Assembly (NCBI RefSeq): GCF_001583495.1
Contig: NZ_LQAQ01000116.1
Coordinates: forward strand, 124,001-188,000
DNA length: 64,000 bases
Reading direction: 5' to 3'
DNA from: Flammeovirga sp. SJP92
GTDB lineage: Bacteria; Bacteroidota; Bacteroidia; Cytophagales; Flammeovirgaceae
Notes under the pieces: generated by a model
Told to the model about the DNA's origin: nothing
What the model saw: the letters and a program-made list of their open reading frames with translations, nothing else
The model's database searches: none
Translations under genes and position numbers: made by a program
Shown here: piece after piece, positions 9,525-18,581 of the stretch
Position numbering within the stretch: the first letter of the stretch is position 1
Layout: each line of letters opens with the position of its first letter

Positions 9525-9923
9525 TTAGCAAACTTTCATCTGATTTTCTACATTATTAATATCAATATAAGCATCAATCCAGTCTTTGGCTTCGTGAAGT
9601 TTCTTAAAAGTGTTGATACTCCAGCCTCTATTGTATCCCATGGTTTCCAAAGTGTTCCTTTCGAAATGAGAAGAGGATGTTACAACTACAATTTGAGTTT
9701 TTCTAGAGAAACCTAACTCTCCAAGTTTTGTTATGATACTGTACTTGTCTGTTATATCAAACGGACAAGCTAATTGTGAGCCATCAATAAAAAGTAAATT
9801 GTGGTGATTTTGATTTACAAAGCTTGAACATTCATTCAGTGCTTGAACCAGCGAATCAATTTGTGGGGTACCTTCTAATGTTAGTCTCACTAAGTAAGTG
9901 TTTGTTGAAATATTATAATCCAT
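9525..9923 (-). CDS. Hypothetical 132-aa protein, STAS-like in appearance
   Basis: A soluble protein with an alternating strand-helix pattern: YLVRLTLEGTPQIDSLVQAL, then LLFIDGSQLACPFDITDKYSI and TQIVVVTSSSHFE. The end, FKKLHEAKDWIDAYIDI, is a helix typical of STAS/SpoIIAA-like regulators. The central FIDGSQL could be the equivalent of the phospho-acceptor loop, but that is speculation. It is about the same size as the protein at 568-969. The start ATG is at 9923 in an AT-rich leader. Confidence 0.6.
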   Translation of the reverse strand: MDYNISTNTYLVRLTLEGTPQIDSLVQALNECSSFVNQNHHNLLFIDGSQLACPFDITDKYSIITKLGELGFSRKTQIVVVTSSSHFERNTLETMGYNRGWSINTFKKLHEAKDWIDAYIDINNVENQMKVC

Positions 9924-10376
9924 AGTAGTGGGAAATAGTATGACGTTTAATATGTTTAAAGTTAGGCGAAAAGAAGGTAGCTTTTATAAATGTCACAAAA
10001 TTATCAAACTTTACTCAAACAGATTCTTCTAAAAATACAATTTGAATTTTCATTTAACAGAATTATTTACGCTTAGATAAATGAATGTATGTTTAATTAT
10101 TGGTGTAAATGATAAATTTTGTAAGAAAAATAAGATATTAATTCAAAAAACTTATATCCATAAATAATTATAAATAGGAATATTAGAATCTATTCTTGTA
10201 ATTATCAGATATTTAGGAATTTTTATTTAATACGAATTGTTCACGTTTTCGGTGTAAATACTTGAAAAAGTGTTGGTTGTACATCTGTAAATTTATCCGA
10301 ATGTTGTCAAACAAGTGACGAAGAAGTTTTGATGGTAATTTAAATGCCACGAAATTGCGAGCAAACAACTCATTTC
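9924..10376. other. 453-base intergenic stretch, no gene seen
   Basis: This very AT-rich stretch separates two divergent genes. It should hold both promoters. I see no convincing hairpin, repeat or small gene in it. Confidence 0.5.
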
Positions 10377-11573
10377 ATGAAAAATAACAAACACTTTCAA
10401 CTCATCCTATTGTTAGGCTCCCTCTCCATGATTGGACCTTTTAATATTGACACTTGCCTTCCTGCTTTTGGTAGAATTGCCAAAGATCTTGGAGTGACAT
10501 TTTCTCAGGTAGAAATCAATGTGTCCTTATTCTTTTTTGGATTTGGTATTGGCCAATTATATGGGGGCTACATCTCAGACATCAAAGGTCGTAAATGGGT
10601 GGTGAGTAGAGGCTTGGGAATTTCAATGATAGCCAGCTTAATTTTGGTATTGGTCAATCAATTGGAAGTGTTTTATCTGATGCGATTTATTCAAGCTATA
10701 GGAGCCGGATTTGTGGGTGTATCTGTGGCCGCCATCGTAAGGGATAATTTTCAGGGAAAGGAAGCGGCAAGCATCATGTCTATGGTGGCAATGATTGCTA
10801 TGGGTGCTCCATTGGTAGCCCCTTCAATCGGTGCGTTTTTATTGACTATTTCTACTTGGAAGGCCATTTTTATCTTCATTGCACTATACGGGTTGACGGT
10901 TTTGATCTTCTTAATATTTGGATTGGAAGAAAAAATGGAGCCTCGTAAAAAGGAACATAATTTCCTGCAAGGCATCAAAAAAGTATACCAAAATGTTCCT
11001 GCCTTAGCGTACATGTCAGCAATGGCTATACCTTCTGGAGCATTGTATACTTACCTTACATCGGCTCCCTTTATTTTCCAGGAATATTTTGGGTTAGGTG
11101 AACAACAGTTTGCCATCTTATTTGGAGTCAATGGATTTTCATTAATCATCATGAATAAAATCAATTCTGTATTGGTAAAAAAACATGGTCCAGAACGATT
11201 AATGAACGTTGGTTTGACCATACATTTTACATCCTTAGTTGTGCTATTGGCGGTAGTTACAGTGTTTACACCAACTCTCTATAACACTGTACCATTGATC
11301 ACATTGCATGTCTCTACATTAGGCCTTATTTCTGGAAATGCAACTTCTATAGCTTTAGAGAAATTTGAAAAGCATTTTGCAGGAATTGCCAATTCTCAGA
11401 TGAGAGTAGTGGGAATTATTATTGGTGCAGTAGCTGGAGCAATCGCAAGTTTATTAAACAATGGCACTCTATATCCTATTTTAGGAGTGATGATTACATG
11501 TTCAGCATTTGGTATTTTTACCTATTTATCTCTGAAAAAGAGAGCCAATAAAAGTAAGTTAGTTTCAGTGTAA
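10377..11573 (+). CDS. Bcr/CflA-type MFS drug efflux transporter
   Basis: A twelve-helix major facilitator of the multidrug/H+ antiporter group. The first helix carries SMIGPFNIDTCLPAFG, the form typical of Bcr/CflA proteins (the Asp in helix 1). The loop 2-3 signature is YGGYISDIKGRKWV, and helix 4-5 shows FIQAIGAGFVGVSVAAIVRD. The substrate cannot be told. I chose the ATG at 10377, eleven codons inside a longer frame, because family members start only about seven residues before helix 1. It is probably a single-gene unit and ends in a strong shared terminator. Confidence 0.9.
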   Translation: MKNNKHFQLILLLGSLSMIGPFNIDTCLPAFGRIAKDLGVTFSQVEINVSLFFFGFGIGQLYGGYISDIKGRKWVVSRGLGISMIASLILVLVNQLEVFYLMRFIQAIGAGFVGVSVAAIVRDNFQGKEAASIMSMVAMIAMGAPLVAPSIGAFLLTISTWKAIFIFIALYGLTVLIFLIFGLEEKMEPRKKEHNFLQGIKKVYQNVPALAYMSAMAIPSGALYTYLTSAPFIFQEYFGLGEQQFAILFGVNGFSLIIMNKINSVLVKKHGPERLMNVGLTIHFTSLVVLLAVVTVFTPTLYNTVPLITLHVSTLGLISGNATSIALEKFEKHFAGIANSQMRVVGIIIGAVAGAIASLLNNGTLYPILGVMITCSAFGIFTYLSLKKRANKSKLVSV

Positions 11574-11612
11574 TATTACATACTATTGGTGATATTGAGA
11601 GTATGTAATATT
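11572..11612. terminator. Bidirectional terminator overlapping a stop codon
   Basis: A perfect 13-bp inverted repeat (AATATTACATACT / AGTATGTAATATT) with a 15-base loop lies between the convergent transporter and acyltransferase genes. Its left arm includes the TAA stop of the transporter. Confidence 0.8.
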
Positions 11613-12596
11613 TTACTTGTTTATTAAATTTTTGAAAATGAATTTCTTCACCTGATGTGGAATATTAATATACCAAGGTAGATGATTCCAATAGGTATAC
11701 GGAATTTGAACTCTTTCTTGTGTCAGTTGTTCGAAATGTTTTCTGACCTCTTGTTCATAAGTTTCAGTGGATTGAGGAGTTTGAATATACGCTCCAAGAT
11801 GCAGAAACAAAGGTTTTTCGCTTTCTTCCTTTAAAAATTGATTGAAAATCAATAATCTGCCATGCTTATTTTTTTCATAGGTATCAGCAGTATTCAAAAA
11901 ATATTGCCATCTTGAATTATGTTGAACAAAAATGGAAGAAGCTTCTATTTCTTGGTTTTCTCCATAGATTGAATAAATCCTTAGCCGTTTCTTTTTGATT
12001 AAAACAGTCAGCAACTCTTCTAGCATTATACTGATTTGCTGATCGTTGGTGATCCCTATTTTGGGTAAGGTAAACCTTCTTAGCAATTGAAGAAAACCAT
12101 CAATGTTCTGATCCATGATGGGTGTATTATTCCTTTTCATGGATTGTCTCACATTTTTTCGTTTCGTTTTAGAAAATTTTGAAATAATGTGCTCATATCC
12201 ATTTGATAAATTGATGCTTAAATCTTCACCCCACTGAAAATCTGGGTATTTTCCAGAGGAATTCCCGATATAATCAATACAATAGGGTACTTTCTCTTTG
12301 ATAAGTTTCAAGGCATCTTTAAGAAAAAAGGAAGGTTCAGGTAAAGTGGAAAAGTAACCTAATTCAGGAGTGAACAATGGCATTCTTATAAACTTAAAAT
12401 TGATTTTCTTATCAATAGGAAAAGGCATTACCCATACATATTGATTATCATGTTCAATAACGGCTCCCCACCAATCTTGAGTTACAAGGTCAAGGTACCA
12501 TGAGTAGGCAAACAGAAGTGATTGAGGTGATGTATCAATACAATCATCCCAAAGTTTTGTGTTTAGTTCCTTTCTTTTAATTAATGCTACTTTCAA
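11613..12596 (-). CDS. FemAB/BioF2-like GNAT-fold acyltransferase
   Basis: A protein of about 327 residues with a double GNAT-like layout: an N-terminal half (LLFAYSWYLDLVTQDWWGAVI), a central basic segment (SKFSKTKRKNVRQSMKRNN) and a C-terminal half with IEASSIFVQHNSRWQYFLNTAD and HGRLLIFNQFLKEESEKP. This is the layout of FemAB/BioF2-like proteins, which transfer aminoacyl or acyl groups. The frame reaches back to 12632, but that GTG lies inside the terminator hairpin of the upstream gene. I therefore prefer the TTG at 12596, which gives MKVALIKRKELN; the start remains uncertain. Confidence 0.65.
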   Translation of the reverse strand: MKVALIKRKELNTKLWDDCIDTSPQSLLFAYSWYLDLVTQDWWGAVIEHDNQYVWVMPFPIDKKINFKFIRMPLFTPELGYFSTLPEPSFFLKDALKLIKEKVPYCIDYIGNSSGKYPDFQWGEDLSINLSNGYEHIISKFSKTKRKNVRQSMKRNNTPIMDQNIDGFLQLLRRFTLPKIGITNDQQISIMLEELLTVLIKKKRLRIYSIYGENQEIEASSIFVQHNSRWQYFLNTADTYEKNKHGRLLIFNQFLKEESEKPLFLHLGAYIQTPQSTETYEQEVRKHFEQLTQERVQIPYTYWNHLPWYINIPHQVKKFIFKNLINK

Positions 12597-12622
12597 ATTG
12601 TCTTTGTTTTTCACACAAAAAA

Positions 12623-12661
12623 AACACAGCACCTTTAAAATCCAAATAAAAGTGCTGTGTT
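12623..12661 (-). terminator. Rho-independent terminator of the 86-aa gene
   Basis: The perfect 10-bp stem AACACAGCAC / GTGCTGTGTT with a 19-base loop is followed on the minus strand by eight T. It ends the transcript of the gene at 12684-12944 and rules out a start for the next gene inside it. Confidence 0.85.
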
Positions 12662-12683
12662 ATATCTATAAAACAATGAATGT

Positions 12684-12944
12684 TTATTCTTCATCTTTTT
12701 TCTTTCGGCGCCTCTTAGGAAGTTTGTCCAGTTCCACCTGAACTAGTTGCCCCATCTCATCAAAAGAGAGGATATGTGAGATTCTACCACCTTCTGGCAA
12801 TGGTTCACCGACATCGTACTTAAAGAGTGATAACCTAGATAGAATATCACCGTTAGTTGAGGCAATATATTGACGGTTGGAGTTTAGATCTGTAGTGTGA
12901 TCGAATTTAAGGTTATAACTTTTTGAGTTAAATAAAACTTCCAT
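12684..12944 (-). CDS. Small hypothetical protein, 86 aa
   Basis: A soluble protein beginning MEVLFNSKSYNLKFDHTTD and ending in a basic-acidic tail (KLPKRRRKKKDEE). The body has the look of a small beta-sheet domain (GDILSRLSLFKYDVGEPLPEGGRISHILSF). There is no signal peptide. The basic tail could touch nucleic acid, but no family is recognised. It is its own unit, with a strong terminator 23 bases after the stop. Confidence 0.6.
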   Translation of the reverse strand: MEVLFNSKSYNLKFDHTTDLNSNRQYIASTNGDILSRLSLFKYDVGEPLPEGGRISHILSFDEMGQLVQVELDKLPKRRRKKKDEE

Positions 12945-13081
12945 GAGAGTAAAATAAGTATCGTTTAAGGGTTATACAATTGATTAATGTGTTGATTTTA
13001 AATAGATTATCAATATGGTGTAAATATTACTTATTTACTAATATTTTTCAGAATGTGTACCTTTTTTTTATAATTAATCAA

Positions 13082-13648
13082 TTATTTAGATACATACATT
13101 TCAGGTGCCTTATCTTCCTCCATATTTTTACCCCTAAATGATTTTCTGTAGTCTTTATATTCCTTCTTAAATGTTCTCCATTCTTTGCCGCTCATCACAT
13201 ACGCTTTGTCTACTTCCTTATCTCTAAAAATAGCTTGAGTGGTAGGCAGAGGAGCCACTACTAGAAAGTAAGGATTGAGCAATACCAAAGTCCAAGAAGA
13301 AACCGCAAACATAGTTGACATCCTCGCATTTCTATATTTCTTAGTATGCTCATAATACAAAGCATTTTCCGGTACGTTTGAGATTTGAATCTCTTCACCA
13401 TATACTTTTTGTACTTTTTTGGCTGAAAGCAATGTATTTACTTTTACGCTATCAAATTCAGAAACTTTCTGCTTCTTCAGCTTGGTCATCGGAACTATAG
13501 TGGAGTCACCGTTATGAAAAAAGGTAACATTGTCCAATTGGTTAGGAGCCTTAATGGTAGAGGCAACTGCCTGTACCACAATTACAAGTTGTGCATTGGC
13601 AAATGAAACGCTAAAGAAGATAAGTAGAATTGTAAAGATATTTTTCAT
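13082..13648 (-). CDS. Exported hypothetical protein, 188 aa
   Basis: A signal peptide (MKNIFTILLIFFSVSFANAQ) precedes a mature part with a beta-rich half (LDNVTFFHNGDSTIVPMTKL). One hydrophobic stretch follows near residues 115-135 (SSWTLVLLNPYFLVVAPLP), then a basic C-terminal region (EWRTFKKEYKDYRKSFRG). It may be inserted in the inner membrane with a periplasmic domain. No known family is recognised. Confidence 0.6.
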   Translation of the reverse strand: MKNIFTILLIFFSVSFANAQLVIVVQAVASTIKAPNQLDNVTFFHNGDSTIVPMTKLKKQKVSEFDSVKVNTLLSAKKVQKVYGEEIQISNVPENALYYEHTKKYRNARMSTMFAVSSWTLVLLNPYFLVVAPLPTTQAIFRDKEVDKAYVMSGKEWRTFKKEYKDYRKSFRGKNMEEDKAPEMYVSK

Positions 13649-13788
13649 TGTAGTATTATTGTTTTCACTTACTTATATCCAATACTAAAAAATATCACCA
13701 TTGAATTTTAAATAAGTGCAAGGTTTAGTTTTACATTAATTCTGTTCGTTAGCATTTCGTCAGATTGAGTAGGCAGTTGAAAAGGGTG

Positions 13789-14268
13789 TTATTCGGCTTT
13801 TGTAGTTTTGAAAGTATAAAAATGTTGGGAGATGTAAGCAAAAATTACAGCGACTACAGTGGTCAGTAATTTAGATGGAGTGGGATAGAAGTGCATCATA
13901 TCTACAAATACTTTCATCAAAATATAGTTAATGAAAATGGAACCGATGCTTACTTGAAAATACCTGAAAAATTGTACCCATCCTTTTAAATTGGAATCCT
14001 GAAAAGTCACATATTTCTGCAAGAAAAAGCCAGAAGTTAAAGTGATGGGATAAACCATAAACAAGGCGGCAATGTGAGAACTCATGACAAAAAGACCAAA
14101 ATCAACATTTTTCTGATCCAGCACATAATGGAAAATAAGATAATACAGTAACAGGTCGAGAACCATATTTCCTCCTCCAATTGCAGCATATCTAAATGTT
14201 TTGATGGGAATAAACTTTTCAAAGGGACGGTGAAAAAAGTCTATTACCTGAATGATCGTGTTTTGCAT
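13789..14268 (-). CDS. GtrA-like membrane protein
   Basis: A 159-aa protein of four membrane helices with the GtrA pattern: FRYAAIGGGNMVLDLLLYYLIF as the first helix, a second helix ending in GFFLQKYVTFQD (the conserved N/K-Y-x-T-F element) and the final ISQHFYTFKTTK. GtrA-like proteins are thought to move lipid-linked sugars across the inner membrane for cell-surface glycan modification. The length is right for the family. It lies alone between two unrelated minus-strand genes. Confidence 0.85.
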   Translation of the reverse strand: MQNTIIQVIDFFHRPFEKFIPIKTFRYAAIGGGNMVLDLLLYYLIFHYVLDQKNVDFGLFVMSSHIAALFMVYPITLTSGFFLQKYVTFQDSNLKGWVQFFRYFQVSIGSIFINYILMKVFVDMMHFYPTPSKLLTTVVAVIFAYISQHFYTFKTTKAE

Positions 14269-14400
14269 ATTTGTTTTTATAAAAGCCGGAAAACAAATAT
14301 ATCACAGAAATGTTATAACAACACAAACATCATTATCTTATGCTATTTATTAATATTTTTTTGGATTTTGGGTCATCTACCTACTTCTGAAACTAAAATT

Positions 14401-15813
14401 TTACTCATTTAATGGGAGTGTATGAAACAGTAATTGATCAATGGAAGCCTCAAAAGTTGAATCAATGCTAGGGTCTTTGAAGTTGAGTTTAAATTTTGCC
14501 TCATTATTGTTGACCAAATTATTAATCCCTGCATAGATTGTATCATTTTCCACCTCAAAAATGAAAAGCCTGTAGGAGGAAATTTCCATACCACCAAATA
14601 AACCAATTTCACCTTTTATATCATTATGCACCAATTTAGTATTGTTAGAGTTCAGGTAGAAATAGGTGTTTTTTCTAGGAATTACATTTCCGAGTGTGAT
14701 ATGAATACCATTTTTATCAAAAGTAGGAGCAGAAGTGAGATCACCGATAAACAATCTGTATAGGTTTTGGTAAGTATAAACTCTGGCACCAATGTTATTC
14801 TCTTCTCCAGAGAATAAATTTTCACTTTTTGTGAAATACATATTTTTTTGTTCTGAGATATACTCAACAGTTACACTATCGCTTCTCTCATTGTTACTTC
14901 TGTTTTTAGTTTCTTCATAACTTTTGAAAGACACATCTTGATAAAAAGGCTTGGCATATACTAAAGTGTCTCCTTTCTGATAAATAAGGTTGAGTTTGTG
15001 GTTGATGTTCAAAACAAGTTTACTTACATTTTGAGGTAGCTTTTCTACACTATTACCCTTGGAATTTACAACATATAAAAAACCACCTTCCTGAGAGGTA
15101 TTCAATTCAAGAAGAGGAGGAGTGATTGTATTTGTTGTAAACTGAAAAGTTCTTTCAGTTGAAAGGCCTTTGTCCTTTTCGAAGCTAAGCCGACCAAAGT
15201 ATTGTGTATTGGATTGCAGGTGTTTGAAATGAAAAGAATTGATGTTTCCTATTTTATTACTTTCCTTCGGATTCGCGTTAGATAGGTGTCCTCGGTGTAT
15301 ATCTACAATATTTTCAAAGTTTTCATCAAGAGCAAGGGTTAGGTAGGTGTTCTTTACCATTTTGCTAGAGTCGTCATTTACCCATGATACAGCCCCTTCC
15401 CAAGCATAAACTTCAGGAGAATCTAATGTAATGGAATAAGGTTCTTCAATTGGAAAATCCACAAAAGTGAGACTGTCTTTTTTTTCTGCCACCAACTCGT
15501 TATCCTTGGCTCTCAGCAACTGTAATGTGATATAGAAAGTGGAATCTCCCTGAGGGTAAATATGTGATAATGTATCTAAATCAGGGTTTTTAGTGAATTT
15601 GCCATCTCCCCAAATCCACCTTAGTGAAATTGTGGCTGGAGCATTGATAGTATCCGTAAGGTTGATGAAGGTAATTTTTCTATAAAACGGATCTACTTCT
15701 TCAATTTTAAAATTAGGCTCAATGTTAATGGTTACTTCCTGAATTTGAAAAGTAGGTTCCTCATCACAGGCCAACATCATGAAAGTAAATAATAAAAAAT
15801 AGTACTTTTTCAT
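14401..15813 (-). CDS. Lipoprotein with a PKD-like domain
   Basis: A 470-aa lipoprotein: the leader MKKYYFLLFTFMMLAC puts the lipid on Cys16. Residues 40-110 look like a PKD domain (ISLRWIWGDGKFTKNPD, then LSHIYPQGDSTFYITLQLL, matching the W-x-x-G-D-G and H-x-Y-P pattern). A fibronectin-like stretch follows (SNTQYFGRLSFEKDKGLSTERTFQFTT). The remainder is beta-rich and unclassified. It is most likely a cell-surface protein; no catalytic motif is seen. Confidence 0.7.
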   Translation of the reverse strand: MKKYYFLLFTFMMLACDEEPTFQIQEVTINIEPNFKIEEVDPFYRKITFINLTDTINAPATISLRWIWGDGKFTKNPDLDTLSHIYPQGDSTFYITLQLLRAKDNELVAEKKDSLTFVDFPIEEPYSITLDSPEVYAWEGAVSWVNDDSSKMVKNTYLTLALDENFENIVDIHRGHLSNANPKESNKIGNINSFHFKHLQSNTQYFGRLSFEKDKGLSTERTFQFTTNTITPPLLELNTSQEGGFLYVVNSKGNSVEKLPQNVSKLVLNINHKLNLIYQKGDTLVYAKPFYQDVSFKSYEETKNRSNNERSDSVTVEYISEQKNMYFTKSENLFSGEENNIGARVYTYQNLYRLFIGDLTSAPTFDKNGIHITLGNVIPRKNTYFYLNSNNTKLVHNDIKGEIGLFGGMEISSYRLFIFEVENDTIYAGINNLVNNNEAKFKLNFKDPSIDSTFEASIDQLLFHTLPLNE

Positions 15814-16102
15814 TATTGATTATTTGTAAATGGGTAAAGTACCTAAATTACTTTGTATGGTATAATTAGTCAATTATTTTGTTGATAGTGAATAAACTAT
15901 CTTATAATTATTCAATTCACCATTTCAAAAACACCTGAGTTACTTTTACTTTCTAGTATTAAAATCTTTTATATAATAAAGTTAAATAGTTAAAAGTCAA
16001 TTAATTAACATTTGTTGTGAGTGAAAAATCAACATATCTTGAAGTTCAAGCGTCTTATAAATGACCTGTGACTTAAAAATGTGATCTCAAAAAATTATTA
16101 TC

Positions 16103-16243
16103 ATGAAAGAATTAAGAAACCAGCAAATTAAGGACAATACTAAATTGTCAAGTTTAACAATTGGTGATATTATTGACACCGCTTATTTATCACTAATTTT
16201 AGGTGTAATTGTAATGGGAGTCCATTCATATATTACGCTTTAA
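16103..16243 (+). CDS. Small single-helix membrane protein, 46 aa
   Basis: An ATG-to-TAA frame for 46 residues: a polar N-terminus (MKELRNQQIKDNTKLSSLT) and one C-terminal hydrophobic segment (IIDTAYLSLILGVIVMGVHS). A strong terminator stands 38 bases after the stop, which supports a real transcript. The 290 bases upstream contain nothing else recognised. No family is known to me. Confidence 0.5.
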   Translation: MKELRNQQIKDNTKLSSLTIGDIIDTAYLSLILGVIVMGVHSYITL

Positions 16244-16280
16244 TTGAAGCAGAACATAAGAATTTGAAATAAATTTTGAT

Positions 16281-16320
16281 AAAGCTCTTTTCTAATATTG
16301 AATTAGGAAGAGCTTTTTTT
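16281..16320 (+). terminator. Strong rho-independent terminator
   Basis: The stem AAAGCTCTT / AAGAGCTTT is extended by an inner CTAAT / ATTAG stem and is followed by a run of T. It ends the transcript of the 46-aa gene. Confidence 0.9.
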
Positions 16321-16423
16321 TGTGGACATGTTTATCTAAACTATTACCTTAATTGCCCTAAGTACTAAATCAAAAATAAATCATAGTTAATTTTGAATTT
16401 GTACTTATTATCAAAGAATCTTT

Positions 16424-16431
16424 TATTTTTG
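16424..16431 (+). promoter_or_regulatory. Candidate Bacteroidota -7 element (TATTTTTG)
   Basis: TATTTTTG fits the TAnnTTTG -7 consensus of Bacteroidota, with a TTTG at 16398 as a possible -33 box. It lies only four bases before the ATG of the VOC gene, so the mRNA would be leaderless or the true start would lie further in. Short AT-rich matches like this occur by chance. Confidence 0.3.
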
Positions 16432-16435
16432 GTGT

Positions 16436-17122
16436 ATGAAGACATTAATTCAAACAACTTTTACCTCGTTAGAACAGACAAAATTGTTTTATGAAAAACT
16501 AAATTTTCAAATTCATGAATACGAAGATTTATTAATTGCAAATGATGGTGTAATACAAATAAGTCTGACCAATAAACAATTCATGAGAAAGGGAATAGTC
16601 ATTTATTCAGACACGTTGGTGGAACAAATCGAAACTGTAAAAAATGAATTTGATGTAATTGAAATCGAAGAGGGTTTCATATTGTCCTCACCTTGTGGAG
16701 TTTGGGTTTATATTTATAAAGGAAGAGGAAAAGATTTTCTATCCAACTCTGAACCATCATCTATTTTAGGAAATTATGCGGGGTTAAGTCTTGAAAGCTT
16801 AAATTTGGATCATTCCATTCAATTCTGGACAGAACTGGGGTTTGAATTACAAATGGGAAGTGTAGATCAAGGATGGTTGACTATGGTGAACAGGGGAGGT
16901 TTTATACTAAGTATTATGCAAGCTTTAAATTGTCCTCATCAATTTTTTAATCCTTCTCTTACCTATTTCAATGGGAAAGATAACGAAGAGGTTATTCAGA
17001 AAATTAGAGATAAAAAAGTGCCTATTACAGAAGAGATTACCTATTTCAACAATAAAGGAATTGTTGATAATGTCATCTTGAGAGATCCAATGGGTTTGGG
17101 TTTCTTTATCTTCAACGATTAA
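16436..17122 (+). CDS. Two-domain VOC (glyoxalase-fold) family protein
   Basis: A 228-aa cytoplasmic protein made of two glyoxalase/bleomycin-resistance-like modules. The first (residues 1-105) starts IQTTFTSLEQTKLFYEKLNF. The second (about 115-228) starts AGLSLESLNLDHSIQFWTELGFELQ and ends DNVILRDPMGLGFFIF, the usual VOC ending. A metal-ligand set (His/Glu) is not obvious in either half, so it may bind a ligand rather than catalyse. No partner gene is suggested by the context. Confidence 0.75.
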   Translation: MKTLIQTTFTSLEQTKLFYEKLNFQIHEYEDLLIANDGVIQISLTNKQFMRKGIVIYSDTLVEQIETVKNEFDVIEIEEGFILSSPCGVWVYIYKGRGKDFLSNSEPSSILGNYAGLSLESLNLDHSIQFWTELGFELQMGSVDQGWLTMVNRGGFILSIMQALNCPHQFFNPSLTYFNGKDNEEVIQKIRDKKVPITEEITYFNNKGIVDNVILRDPMGLGFFIFND

Positions 17123-17286
17123 ATGTTCTTCAAAAAGCGGGGAAAAAAGCGAATATTAAAATATTTGATTTGTATTACATATCTTTGGCGTCAGATTCAA
17201 TAATAGAGTCTGAGGTCAAAGTAAGTAATTATTTGATAGATGGTTACTTATGCTATTACTCATTACTATACCAAACTTCATTTACT

Positions 17287-17625
17287 ATGGAAATTAACCA
17301 TATTCCTACCAAGTTTCATTGTCCTGTTACGGGCGAACTTATTTTTTCAGAGCATTCTAATGATATAGTTCCTTCAAAAGCTACCTTATTTATGGAATAC
17401 CCCAACACAAGAGTAGAAATTTTTGATGAGCGCCTAAAAATGCGGGTGAAAGAAAGTCCAGCTTCGGCATTTGTAAAAGTGGAAGAACTGATTGGTAAAC
17501 AACCTCAACTTTTTACTTTTTATCAGAAAAGAGAAAATATTGATGGAGAAGAACAGTTGATCAGTTTGAAAATATGCATTGATATGGCTTATAAAAATGA
17601 TGAATTTGAATTAATAAATTCTTAG
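17287..17625 (+). CDS. Hypothetical 112-aa protein with a CPVTG motif
   Basis: A soluble protein beginning MEINHIPTKFHCPVTGELIF. The HCPVTG element near residue 11 resembles a small zinc-binding or U-box-like turn, but only one cysteine is present there. The rest is mixed alpha/beta (ATLFMEYPNTRVEIFDERLK, LFTFYQKRENIDGEEQLISL). The frame extends upstream to a TTG at 17170, but the ATG at 17287 gives a more natural N-terminus. A terminator lies 23 bases after the stop. Confidence 0.6.
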   Translation: MEINHIPTKFHCPVTGELIFSEHSNDIVPSKATLFMEYPNTRVEIFDERLKMRVKESPASAFVKVEELIGKQPQLFTFYQKRENIDGEEQLISLKICIDMAYKNDEFELINS

Positions 17626-17648
17626 TTTAATCATTTTTAAACACAAAA

Positions 17649-17676
17649 AAACCATCCTCTTAAGAAGGGTGGTTTT
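17649..17676. terminator. Hairpin terminator between convergent genes
   Basis: The stem AAACCATCCT / AGGGTGGTTT (one G-T pair) with a short loop lies between the ends of two convergent genes and has A/T tracts on both sides. Confidence 0.75.
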
Positions 17677-17762
17677 CCATCATTGTCTACCGCTAATTTT
17701 TAATTAATAATGTAATGAAATGAATATGAATCTATAATCTATTTTTAACTTAATCTCTTCTT

Positions 17763-18242
17763 TTACATCAGTGGCAAGGCATAAACATTGGCTTTTCGGC
17801 TGTTTTTTACCCTTACATATTTTTCTATGATTTTATGGCTTACATTCAATTCCTTAATCTCTTCTTTTCCTTCTTGAATGAGTGTGTCTTTTAATAAGGT
17901 TACCTTAAAAATGAAATTATTCCCTTCCCACTCTCTGAAATTACAATATTCCAATTGCTCTTTGTATTGATTACCGTTGAGAGAATATGTACCACCTCCT
18001 GCTACAAAATGTGCCAATGAATCCTCTGTGCCCTTATGTTTATCATGATTCAGAAAAGCAAAATGATCCCGGTTAATTATCTTGATCATTCTTCTTTCAC
18101 TTAAGTCTTGTTTCATCACTGTATCCTCTTTGATAGTTGTTGCTGATATCAGTTCCCAAGTTCCTTGAATGTTGGGGTCTTGATGAACATCTATGCATGA
18201 TGTAACAACTAGGGTAAGGAAAAGTAAGTATATCGTTCTCAT
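17763..18242 (-). CDS. Lipocalin-like lipoprotein
   Basis: A 159-aa lipoprotein: the leader MRTIYLLFLTLVVTSC places the lipid on Cys16. The mature part begins DPNIQGTWELISATTI, the G-x-W start typical of lipocalin-like and DUF4488-type small barrels, and continues with short beta strands (GGGTYSLNGNQYKEQLEY, NNFIFKVTLLKDTLI). A role in binding a small hydrophobic molecule would fit the fold but is not shown. It is transcribed alone. Confidence 0.65.
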   Translation of the reverse strand: MRTIYLLFLTLVVTSCIDVHQDPNIQGTWELISATTIKEDTVMKQDLSERRMIKIINRDHFAFLNHDKHKGTEDSLAHFVAGGGTYSLNGNQYKEQLEYCNFREWEGNNFIFKVTLLKDTLIQEGKEEIKELNVSHKIIEKYVRVKNSRKANVYALPLM

Positions 18243-18368
18243 GATTATTTGCTTTGGTCACACTACAAATGTCATTAAAGTTTGTTTAAAGTCATTAAAA
18301 TTTCGACCAACAACAGTTTTTAACGTTCATAAGGACTAATAAGTGTAATAGAAACGATAAAAAGCAAA

Positions 18369-18394
18369 AAAAGAGAGACGAGTGTCTCTCTTTT
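18369..18394 (-). terminator. Rho-independent terminator of the 44-aa gene
   Basis: The perfect 11-bp stem AAAAGAGAGAC / GTCTCTCTTTT with a 4-base loop is followed on the minus strand by more T. It lies 53 bases past the stop of the small gene at 18447-18581. Confidence 0.8.
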
Positions 18395-18446
18395 GTTAAG
18401 TAATAAGTTGTTTCAGGTTGCGATAGTAAAGTAAGTTAAGTGAGTA

Positions 18447-18581
18447 TTATTTCTTTTCCGAAATAGGACGTTTACTTTTATTATCTTTTTCTTGTGTTGT
18501 TTCGGCCTCTTTTTTTTGGCCAAATAGATTCTTAGAGCCCCACTTCAGGGTACTCTCGCTAATAGCTAACGACGTTCTCAT
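18447..18581 (-). CDS. Small basic protein, 44 aa
   Basis: An ATG-to-TAA frame for 44 residues beginning MRTSLAISESTLKWGSKNLF and ending in a Lys/Glu-rich polar tail (KSKRPISEKK). It has its own strong terminator. It lies in front of the divergent GH3 gene, but no functional tie is evident. The family is unknown. Confidence 0.5.
   Translation of the reverse strand: MRTSLAISESTLKWGSKNLFGQKKEAETTQEKDNKSKRPISEKK

Noticed and set aside
12597-12632. A GTG start 12 codons upstream for the FemAB/BioF2-like gene
   Set aside because: It lies inside the hairpin of the terminator that ends the preceding gene, so it cannot be a normal start.
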